Assembly (NCBI GenBank): GCA_021787255.1
Contig: JAJYMD010000155.1
Location: 1 to 11,731 of the forward strand
Length of the DNA stretch: 11,731 nt
Origin: Actinomycetes bacterium
GTDB lineage: Bacteria; Actinomycetota; Acidimicrobiia; Acidimicrobiales; RAAP-2
Direction of reading: 5' to 3'
The position numbers and the translations under genes are program-made. Numbering within the stretch: the stretch's first letter is position 1; each line of letters opens with the position of its first letter. The notes below the pieces were generated by a model that saw only the letters and a program-made list of their open reading frames with translations, was not told the DNA's origin and searched no databases. Below, piece by piece: positions 6,767 to 11,731 of this stretch.

Positions 6767-7909
6767 GTGCCCAGCCTCGTCGCAGCCTTCGACAAGTTCC
6801 GCGGCACCGTCACCGCCGCCGAGGCGGCGGCCGCTGCCGCACGCGCGGCGCGCTCGTGCGGGTGGCGAGCCGACGAGCTCCCCCTCGCGGACGGCGGCGA
6901 GGGCACGCTCGACGCGCTCTGGGCGCTCTGGCGCGTCGCCGGCGCGGAGCGGCGGCACACCCTCGTGCGCGGCCCGCTCGGCGAACCGCTGCAGGCGACG
7001 TGGCTCTTCCTCCCCGAGGGCCTCCCTCTCGTCTCTGGCGTCCTTTCCGACCTCCTCCGAGCCGACCTGCCCAGCGGCGTCTCCGGCCGTGGGTGGCGAC
7101 CACGCCCAGGCTCCTTTGCCGAAGTCCGCGGACCCCTCGCCGTGGTCGAAGCCGCGCTCGCCGTCGGGCGTGGCCTCTTGCCGGCGCCCCAGGGCGACGA
7201 TCCGCTCATGGCACGGACCGACGGGGTGGGCGACCTCGTCCTCGCCGCGCTCGACGCAGGCGCCCGGCTCGTGATCGTCGCCGCCGGCGGGACCGCGACC
7301 ACCGACGGCGGCTGGGGCGCGCTGTCGGCGATCGGCTCGTCCGCGCGCCTCGGCGGCGCCGCGCTCGTGGTCGCCTGCGACGTGTCGGTCCCCTTCCGGA
7401 CCGCCGCAGAGAGGTTCGGCCCCCAGAAGGGTGCGACGCGCGCCCAGGTGGTGGCGCTCAGCGCGCGTCTCGATGCGCTCGCAGAGCGCTACCGCAGGGA
7501 GCTCGGCGTCGACGTCGACCGCCTGGCCGGCGCAGGCGCGGCGGGCGGGCTCGCAGGCGGATTGGCCGCGCTCGGCGCGCAGCTCGTTCCGGGCTTCGCG
7601 CTCATCGCCTCGCTCGTCGACCTCGACGCCCGCGTGGCCGCGAGCGACCTCGTCGTCACGGGGGAAGGACGCCTCGACGAGACCTCGTTCCAAGGCAAGG
7701 TCGTCGGCGGTGTGCTCGCCGCTGCAGGAGGAGGCGTGCCGGCCCTGTGCGTCGCCGGGCAGATGGAGCCAGGCGTCGAGCGGTGCTGGGCAGACCGAAA
7801 GGCGCGCGTCGACGCAGTGAGCCTCGTCGCGAGGTTCGGCAAGGCACGCGCGCACGAGGCCACCGCGGACGCGATCTCCGAGGTGGTCGCGGCGACGTGC
7901 GCCCAATGA
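6767..7909 (+). CDS. glxK: Glycerate kinase, GlxK/GarK type
   Basis: Phosphorylates D-glycerate (usually to 2-phosphoglycerate in this family) with ATP, feeding glyoxylate or serine breakdown into glycolysis. 380 residues. Motifs in order: AAFDKFRGTVTAAEAA (6-21), PLADGGEGT (39-47), TDGVGDLVLAALDAGAR (151-167), AGGTATTDGG (173-182), VACDVSVPF (202-210), FGPQKGA (217-223), TGEGRLDETSFQGK (298-311). The GTG at 6767 is the only sensible start because the DKFRG motif begins at residue 9 and no in-frame start lies just upstream. It sits 4 nt after the tRNA-Leu 3' end, so any Shine-Dalgarno sequence would have to lie inside the tRNA; leaderless translation after tRNA processing is plausible. Residues about 86-124 look like an extra 35-40 residues between GPLGEPLQATW and AVVEAAL. 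The nearest downstream gene is convergent. Confidence 0.93.
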   Translation: MPSLVAAFDKFRGTVTAAEAAAAAARAARSCGWRADELPLADGGEGTLDALWALWRVAGAERRHTLVRGPLGEPLQATWLFLPEGLPLVSGVLSDLLRADLPSGVSGRGWRPRPGSFAEVRGPLAVVEAALAVGRGLLPAPQGDDPLMARTDGVGDLVLAALDAGARLVIVAAGGTATTDGGWGALSAIGSSARLGGAALVVACDVSVPFRTAAERFGPQKGATRAQVVALSARLDALAERYRRELGVDVDRLAGAGAAGGLAGGLAALGAQLVPGFALIASLVDLDARVAASDLVVTGEGRLDETSFQGKVVGGVLAAAGGGVPALCVAGQMEPGVERCWADRKARVDAVSLVARFGKARAHEATADAISEVVAATCAQ

Positions 7910-7962
7910 CCTGCCGGCGGTGCCGCCCTGCGCCGCGAAGCCTGAGCGCCGCACAGCTCGCT

Positions 7963-8003
7963 CCCAACCCGTCCTGACCCAGACCTAACCCCACACCCAA
8001 CCC
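7963..8003 (-). other. G-run cluster on the minus strand, possible G-quadruplex
   Basis: Six runs of three or four G within 41 nt on the minus strand (8003-8001, 7998-7996, 7992-7989, 7980-7978, 7970-7968, 7965-7963), with loops of 2, 3, 8, 7 and 2 nt. The run starts one base beyond the hairpin on the rdgB-side transcript. Folding is inferred only from spacing; in a GC-rich genome some G runs are expected by chance. Confidence 0.45.
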
Positions 8004-8004
8004 G

Positions 8005-8034
8005 GCAAGAGCCGACCCGAAGGCCGGCTCTTGC
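8005..8034 (-). terminator. Hairpin with UUCG tetraloop, probable transcription end of the cysM-to-rdgB unit
   Basis: On the minus strand 13 bases (GCAAGAGCCGGCC) pair with GGTCGGCTCTTGC around a TTCG loop closed by C-G, the very stable cUUCGg form. All 13 pairs form with a single G-U wobble. On the plus strand the same position would be an A-C mismatch and the loop CGAA, so the minus orientation is the better fold. There is no T tract after it; a G-rich stretch follows. It lies 248 bp beyond the rdgB stop and could also end glycerate kinase transcripts from the other side. Confidence 0.6.
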
Positions 8035-8193
8035 GTCTCGCGGTTGGTCACCGGGGTGTTCCGCCGTGGTCGGCGACGATGGTGGAGGGCCGCTGTCTGT
8101 TCGCCGGTCGTCGACCGGACCTCCGCGGCCTGCAACGAGCACCGCACGACGTCGTCCCGGCTGCACTGCGCCGCCCGCGCCGGCGGCGTGAGC

Positions 8194-8238
8194 TCAGCCC
8201 GGCGGGCCGCACTCCTCGGTCGAGCTCGTCGATGCCAT
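8194..8238 (-). CDS. Possible 14-residue peptide, unrecognised
   Basis: An ATG at 8238 opens MASTSSTEECGPPG followed by TGA (8196-8194). A purine-rich GGAAGGGAG stands about 6 nt upstream, one of the better Shine-Dalgarno matches in the window. It lies 44 bp after the rdgB stop on the same strand and before the UUCG hairpin. I recognise no family. A frame this short with a good ribosome binding site can arise by chance; nothing downstream is in a position to be controlled by it as a leader peptide. Confidence 0.15.
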   Translation of the reverse strand: MASTSSTEECGPPG

Positions 8239-8282
8239 CGCAAGCTCCCTTCCGTGCTCGGGTCGTCGTTCCGACGTCACCC

Positions 8283-9068
8283 TCAACCCCTATTCTCCTC
8301 CTCCGCGTCCGATCTGCCAAGAGGCTCCACCTGGGACTTCGCGCGCATGGCGGCGGCGAGTGCGCGCAAGGCACGGCCGCGGTGGGAGATCGCGTGCTTC
8401 TCCTCTGGGCGCAGCTGCGCGAACGTGCGCCCGTCGCCCTCGTCGGGCACGAACACCGCGTCGTACCCGAAGCCACCGTCTCCTCGCGGTGCGTCGGCGA
8501 TGACGCCGTCCACCGTGCCCTCGCGCCACAGCTCGCGCCCGTCCGGAAACTGCACCCACGCGACGGTGCGGAACCGCGCGCGCCGGGCGCCGCCCCGGTC
8601 CGGCAGCGCCGCCAGCTCCGAGAGGAGCTTCGCGACGTTGTCCGCGTACGTCGCTCCCTCGCCGGCATAGCGCGCCGCGTACGCGCCGGGAGCACCTCCG
8701 AGCGCGTCGACCTCGAGCCCCGTGTCGTCTGCGAGCGCCGGCATCCCGGTCGCCTTCGCGAGCGCGACAGCCTTCAGACGGGCATTCTCCACGAGCGTGG
8801 CCCCCGTCTCCTCCACCTCAGGCACGTCGGCGGGCCGCGCCATGAGCGAGATCCCACCGGCGGCCCCGAGGATCTCCTGGATCTCGGCCGCCTTGTCGGG
8901 GTTGGCGGTCGCCGCCACGAGGGTGAGCCCTCCTGGCGCCGGATCGGCCGACGCACGGCTCGCCCCAGCACCGCTCGCCGCGACACGGCTCGCCCCAGCA
9001 CCGCTCGCCGCGACACGGCTCGCCGGCACACTGCTCGCCGGCACACTGCTCGCCGGCAGACCGCTCAT
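8283..9068 (-). CDS. rdgB: Non-canonical purine NTP pyrophosphatase RdgB (XTP/dITP diphosphatase) with repeat-encoded N-terminal extension
   Basis: Hydrolyses ITP, dITP and XTP to monophosphates, keeping deaminated purines out of nucleic acids. The Ham1/RdgB core spans about 48-261 of 261 residues: [12 protein letters not shown] (48-59, matching the usual first strand and TxNxxK), [14 protein letters not shown] (87-100), [20 protein letters not shown] (113-132), [13 protein letters not shown] (197-209), [10 protein letters not shown] (229-238). The usual family start is at residue 48. The ATG at 9068 overlaps the rph TGA (ATGA), suggesting coupled translation. It adds 47 residues of seven Ala/Ser pentapeptides such as [10 protein letters not shown] and VAASG. 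A GTG at 8918 preceded by AGGAGG (8934-8929, spacing 10) is an alternative start, but would cut into the first beta strand. Function is secure; the real N-terminus is not. Confidence 0.93.
   Translation of the reverse strand: MSGLPASSVPASSVPASRVAASGAGASRVAASGAGASRASADPAPGGLTLVAATANPDKAAEIQEILGAAGGISLMARPADVPEVEETGATLVENARLKAVALAKATGMPALADDTGLEVDALGGAPGAYAARYAGEGATYADNVAKLLSELAALPDRGGARRARFRTVAWVQFPDGRELWREGTVDGVIADAPRGDGGFGYDAVFVPDEGDGRTFAQLRPEEKHAISHRGRALRALAAAMRAKSQVEPLGRSDAEEENRG
8929..8934 (-). promoter_or_regulatory. Internal Shine-Dalgarno-like AGGAGG that could serve a shorter rdgB start
   Basis: A consensus AGGAGG (minus strand 8934-8929) lies just after the repeat array and 10 nt before an in-frame GTG at 8918. 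It would let ribosomes bypass the repeat leader. The resulting protein would begin MAATANPDK, about three residues shorter than the usual RdgB start, so use of this site is uncertain. Confidence 0.35.
8955..9068. repeat. 15-bp minisatellite, seven units plus a partial, inside the rdgB 5' end
   Basis: Seven consecutive 15-bp units run from 8955 to 9059 (plus-strand consensus ACNGCTCGCCGGCAC), followed by a partial unit 9060-9068 that contains the rdgB start codon. The first four units form two identical 30-bp copies (8955-8984 and 8985-9014); the last three are near-identical CCGGC variants. Each unit is five codons in the rdgB frame, so gain or loss of copies changes protein length without a frameshift. 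Confidence 0.93.
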
Positions 9069-9832
9069 CGGGGGGTTGGCGGCTCGGCCAAAACGGCGTC
9101 CTGCATGGCGAGGAGCCGCCCAATGCCCGCTTCGGCGAGCACCAGCAGCTCGTCGAGCTCGGACCGGCTGAACGGAAGGCCCTCGGCCGTGCCCTGCACC
9201 TCGACGAACCGCCCGGAACCGGTCATCACCACGTTCATGTCGACATCCGCGCGGGAGTCTTCGGCGTAGGGGAGGTCGAGCATGGCGACACCCTCCACGA
9301 TGCCTACCGACACCGCGGCGACGGCGTCGGTCAGCGGGTGCGCACGCAGCTTCCCGGCCATGACGAACCGGGTGAACGCGTCGTGGAGCGCGAGGTACGC
9401 ACCGCAAATGGACGCCGTGCGGGTGCCCCCGTCGGCCTGCAACACGTCGCAGTCCACGGTCACCTGCAGCTCCCCGAGCGCCACGAGGTCGCACACCGCG
9501 CGCAGCGACCGACCGATGAGCCGCTGGATCTCCTGCGTGCGGCCCGACTGCTTGCCTTTCGCGGCCTCGCGCGCCGCACGCTCCGCCGTCGACCCCGGGA
9601 GCATCGAGTACTCGGCGGTCACCCATCCCTTCCCGCTCCCGCGCATCCACGGGGGCACCCGGTCCTCGACCGACGCCGTGCACAAGACCTTCGTGTGCCC
9701 CATCGACACGAGCACTGAACCCGGGGCGAAGACCGTGAAGTCCCGCTGGAAGGTGACCGGGCGCAGCTCGTCGAGCGCGCGCCCGTCCGCGCGTAGCACG
9801 CTCGGCTCCGCTGCGCTGCCCCCCGTCCGCAT
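9065..9832 (-). CDS. rph: Ribonuclease PH
   Basis: Phosphorolytic 3'-5' exoribonuclease that trims tRNA 3' ends, relevant here because the tRNA in this window lacks an encoded CCA. It is 255 residues from the ATG at 9832, close to the usual 240-260. Features: [13 protein letters not shown] (14-26), [19 protein letters not shown] (39-57), [17 protein letters not shown] with R98 (96-112), the phosphate-binding GGTRTAS with R138 (135-141), and the catalytic acidic pair D192 and D198 in [20 protein letters not shown] lies 8 nt before this ATG, which fixes the start. The frame stays open to 9976 but that leader is arginine-rich, not conserved, and would run back into the preceding gene. The stop overlaps the rdgB ATG by 4 bp; rph-rdgB pairing is common in bacteria. 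Confidence 0.97.
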   Translation of the reverse strand: MRTGGSAAEPSVLRADGRALDELRPVTFQRDFTVFAPGSVLVSMGHTKVLCTASVEDRVPPWMRGSGKGWVTAEYSMLPGSTAERAAREAAKGKQSGRTQEIQRLIGRSLRAVCDLVALGELQVTVDCDVLQADGGTRTASICGAYLALHDAFTRFVMAGKLRAHPLTDAVAAVSVGIVEGVAMLDLPYAEDSRADVDMNVVMTGSGRFVEVQGTAEGLPFSRSELDELLVLAEAGIGRLLAMQDAVLAEPPTPR

Positions 9833-9953
9833 CGTCACGTCCTCACCCCTTCGCGCTCGTCGCGCACTTCCCGCCCTCCCGGCTCCGCCAGAAGGCGCCA
9901 GGACGCGCCTGCTGCCGCAGTGACCGTACCGGGTCGAAGGGCGCGAGCTGGGA
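9833..9953. other. 121-bp spacer between the metallo-hydrolase gene and rph
   Basis: The largest gap within the otherwise compact cysM-to-rdgB group. It holds the AGGGGTGAGG ribosome-binding region of rph at its left end. I see no convincing promoter or terminator, although a gap of this size could hold an rph promoter. The rph frame is open across it, without family resemblance. Confidence 0.5.
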
Positions 9954-10742
9954 TCACCACGCGAACACCCGGCCACGCGCCGCCTGGTGCACCGGTCGGC
10001 CGAAGGCCTCGTCTGCCTCCGCCGCGAGCGCGTCTTCGGCGATCGACGGGCGTCGGTGGGTGAGCACGAGCCGGCCGATGCCGGCCGCCGCGGCCATCGC
10101 CCCCGCCTGGCGTCCGCTCAGGTGACGCGCCTCGCCCTCGTGGTCGCGCGTGTAGGTCGCCTCACACAGGAACAGCCCGATGCCGGGCCCGAGCTCCTCG
10201 GGCGACCAACCCGGACCGGTGTCAGCGCTGTAGCCCAGCGAGTGCGCCCGACCCGCACCCTGCGCTCCCGCCACGTCCACGCGCACGGCAAGCGTCGGCG
10301 GTCCGTGGTCCGTCGCGCTGAACGAGCAGACCACACCGGCACCACCCCCGCGCGGCGAGATCACAACCTGCTGCGACGACTCCACCTCGTGCCAGGAGAA
10401 CACGGCGTCGTCCCCGAAGTACACGCGCCTCCGGCACCCAGGCGGCGCGTAGACGGCGACGGGGGCCGCGGCCGGCTGCTCGTGGAGCCACACGGCGAAG
10501 GAGTCGGCGTCGCTCCGGTGATCCGGATGCTCGTGGGACAAGATGAGCGCGTCCACCCGAGCGGGATCTGCGACGAGCTGGAGGTTCGCGAACGTCCCGG
10601 GCCCCGAGTCGAGCCAGACGACCACCCCGGACGCCTCGATCAGGTAGCCGCTCGCCGCTCCGCCCGGCCCTGGGTAGCCGCCGTCGCAACCCAGGACGGT
10701 GAGAGTCCCACCGTCCTTCTCGGAGCCCGGCGCGCTGCCCAC
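9954..10742 (-). CDS. Metallo-beta-lactamase-fold hydrolase, Rv1339-like (RNase Z-related, possible cyclic nucleotide phosphodiesterase)
   Basis: 262 residues with the metal ligands of the RNase Z-like branch of the fold: SHEHPDH (H70, H72, D74, H75), H146 in ATDHGPP, D174 in YSADTGP, E194 in CEATYT, H207 in RHLSGRQAG and H229 in LVLTHRRP. The pattern CEA-[TS]-[YW]-T ... HLSG..AG ... LLTH, plus its place between cysM and rph, matches Rv1339 of M. tuberculosis, reported as an atypical cAMP phosphodiesterase. The long insertion typical of true tRNA-processing RNase Z is not evident. The GTG at 10742, 19 bp after the cysM stop, gives a start just before the conserved [17 protein letters not shown] at 10787 would overlap cysM. 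No clear Shine-Dalgarno sequence. cAMP as substrate is inferred from orthology only. Confidence 0.88.
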   Translation of the reverse strand: MGSAPGSEKDGGTLTVLGCDGGYPGPGGAASGYLIEASGVVVWLDSGPGTFANLQLVADPARVDALILSHEHPDHRSDADSFAVWLHEQPAAAPVAVYAPPGCRRRVYFGDDAVFSWHEVESSQQVVISPRGGGAGVVCSFSATDHGPPTLAVRVDVAGAQGAGRAHSLGYSADTGPGWSPEELGPGIGLFLCEATYTRDHEGEARHLSGRQAGAMAAAAGIGRLVLTHRRPSIAEDALAAEADEAFGRPVHQAARGRVFAW

Positions 10743-10761
10743 GGGGCCCAACGTAGGTCGG

Positions 10762-11727
10762 TCAGAAGTAGAGCGTCGATCTCGCACGCTCGGCGACCTC
10801 GTCGATGTCGCCGGTCCACGCACCGCTCGACAGGTACTTCCAGCCACCGTCGGCGGACACGACGACGATGGCGGCCTCCTCCCCGTCTTGCAGCTGCGTT
10901 GCGCACTTCGCCGCGCCCGCCATCGCCGCGCCGGTCGAGAGCCCGGCGAAGATCCCGACGTCCGCGAGCCGGCGCACCCACTCGATCGACTCCCTCGGGC
11001 GCACGACGATCTTGCGGTCCAGCAGTGTCGCCCCTCCGAGCTCCTCGAAGATCGGAGGGATGAACCCCTCGTCCAGGCTGCGCAGCCCGTCGACGGTCTC
11101 GCCAGCCGGCGGCTCAACCGCCCAGATCTGCACGGCAGGGTTGCACTGCTTCAGGTAACGTCCGGCGCCGAGCAACGTGCCCGACGTCCCGAGGCCCGCG
11201 ACGAAGTGGGTCACTTCGGGACAGTCCCGCCAGATCTCCGGCCCGGTCCGTTCGTAGTGGGTGCGCGGGTTCGCGTGGTTCGCGTACTGGTACAGGAAGA
11301 CCCACTCGGGGTGCGCGGCCGCAAGCTCGCGAGCGATGCGCACCGCGCCGTTCGAGCCCTCCTGACCGGGTGACTCGATGACCTCTGCGCCCCACACGTC
11401 GAGCAGCTGACGCCGCTCGGGAGAGACGCTCGAGGGGAGCACCACCTTCAGGTGGTACCCCTTCACCCGGCAGACGAGCGCGAGCCCGATGCCCGTATTG
11501 CCGGACGAGGGCTCGACGAGCACCTGGTCTCCGTCGCCAGGGCGAAGGAGACCGGCCTTCTCGGCGTCCTCCACCATCGCGAGAGCGACCCGGTCCTTCA
11601 CGGACCCACCAGGGTTCTGGCCCTCCAGCTTGACGAAGAGACGCGCAGCCGGGTTCGGGCTGAGCTCGCTCACCTCGACGAGCGGCGTGTCTCCGATCAG
11701 CTCGAGGACGCTGCGACGCGCGACCAC
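10762..11727 (-). CDS. cysM: Cysteine synthase CysM, O-phosphoserine-dependent type
   Basis: PLP enzyme making cysteine; the mycobacterial CysM uses O-phospho-L-serine with sulfur from the thiocarboxylated carrier CysO. 321 residues. The PLP lysine is K44 in NPGGSVKDR, the amino-acrylate loop is EPSSGNTGIGLA (72-83), and the phosphate-binding loop is GTSGT (180-184). The segment LRSLDEGFIPPIF (215-227) matches LRNMDEGFVPELY of M. tuberculosis CysM, in which the arginine (R220 there, R216 here) recognises phosphoserine. SADGGWKYLSSGAW (291-304) and a C-terminus ending in aromatics (TLYF) also fit. The GTG at 11727 gives an N-terminus that aligns residue for residue with the start of the mycobacterial protein, so the gene appears complete although only 4 bases remain upstream. 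CysO and the desulfurase-like partner would lie outside the window if present. Confidence 0.93.
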   Translation of the reverse strand: MVARRSVLELIGDTPLVEVSELSPNPAARLFVKLEGQNPGGSVKDRVALAMVEDAEKAGLLRPGDGDQVLVEPSSGNTGIGLALVCRVKGYHLKVVLPSSVSPERRQLLDVWGAEVIESPGQEGSNGAVRIARELAAAHPEWVFLYQYANHANPRTHYERTGPEIWRDCPEVTHFVAGLGTSGTLLGAGRYLKQCNPAVQIWAVEPPAGETVDGLRSLDEGFIPPIFEELGGATLLDRKIVVRPRESIEWVRRLADVGIFAGLSTGAAMAGAAKCATQLQDGEEAAIVVVSADGGWKYLSSGAWTGDIDEVAERARSTLYF

Positions 11728-11731
11728 CGGA

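Larger units (their letters stand above)
7910..8282. other. 373-bp convergent intergenic region
   Basis: Lies between the glycerate kinase stop (plus) and the rdgB stop (minus). It contains a cluster of C runs (7963-8003) and a UUCG-loop hairpin (8005-8034), then about 250 bp up to rdgB. In that 250 bp I find no recognisable protein, tRNA or known structured RNA. The open frames crossing it are arginine-rich and without family features. One very short minus-strand frame (8194-8238) has a good Shine-Dalgarno sequence and is listed separately. Confidence 0.7.

Noticed and set aside
7489..8243. Minus-strand open frames of about 195-225 codons between glycerate kinase and rdgB
   Set aside because: Much of each is antisense to glycerate kinase, and the rest is Arg/Pro-rich low-complexity sequence with no motif.
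8230..8260. SRP RNA, suggested by a GGAAGG-like motif on the minus strand
   Set aside because: The surrounding bases do not form the conserved SRP Alu/S-domain hairpin, and the flanking motif residues are absent.
8955..9068. CRISPR-like array
   Set aside because: Units are 15 bp, contiguous, without spacers, and keep the rdgB reading frame; there are no cas genes.
8283..9683. Reading RdgB as a 466-residue protein with a long N-terminal domain
   Set aside because: The part upstream of 9068 is rph read in another frame. The ATG at 9068 overlapping the rph stop explains the gene.
9833..9976. RNase PH with a 48-residue N-terminal extension
   Set aside because: The ATG at 9832 has GAGG at 8 nt and gives a normal-length protein; the extension is Arg/Gly/Ser-rich and would overlap the upstream gene.
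10743..11117. Metallo-hydrolase with a 125-residue N-terminal extension
   Set aside because: That stretch is the 3' end of cysM in another frame, rich in Arg and Ser without fold signature. The GTG at 10742 starts just before the conserved first strand.

Overview
The window is GC-rich throughout, uses many GTG starts and is gene-dense, which points to a high-GC Gram-positive (Actinomycetota). Two markers support this: a CysM of the type that uses O-phosphoserine, and a cysM / metallo-beta-lactamase / rph / rdgB block like the one around Rv1336-Rv1341 in Mycobacterium tuberculosis. The presence of Wzm/Wzt-type glycan export makes a non-mycobacterial lineage such as Acidimicrobiia plausible, but nothing below phylum is firm.

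Left part (1-6638, all minus strand, so read from right to left): a very compact series begins with clpP and continues with an ABC-2 polysaccharide permease (wzm), its ATPase with a C-terminal glycan-binding domain (wzt), a SAM-dependent methyltransferase, a family 4 glycosyltransferase, a MobA-MoaE fusion and the 5' part of moeA, which runs off the window. Gaps are 2, 1, 4, 6 and 21 bp, then a 4-bp overlap, so one transcription unit could join proteolysis, surface-glycan synthesis and export, and molybdenum cofactor synthesis.

Middle (6639-8282): a 42-bp spacer separates clpP from a plus-strand tRNA-Leu(UAG). A glycerate kinase gene starts 4 nt after the mature tRNA 3' end, leaving no room for a ribosome binding site between them. 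Then comes a 373-bp convergent intergenic stretch. It holds a 13-bp hairpin with a UUCG loop and a cluster of G runs on the minus strand, probably the shared end zone of the glycerate kinase and rdgB transcripts.

Right part (8283-11727, minus strand): cysM, an Rv1339-like metallo-beta-lactamase-fold protein, RNase PH (rph) and the inosine/xanthosine triphosphatase rdgB. rph and rdgB overlap by ATGA. RdgB carries an unusual N-terminal extension encoded by a 15-bp minisatellite.

Most genes are recognisable housekeeping or glycan-export genes. I see no mobile elements, CRISPR array, or obvious defence or novel catalytic system. The features most worth a second look are the repeat-encoded RdgB leader, the tRNA-to-glycerate kinase junction, the clpP/glycan/molybdopterin operon, and the methyltransferase beside a Wzt glycan-binding domain.
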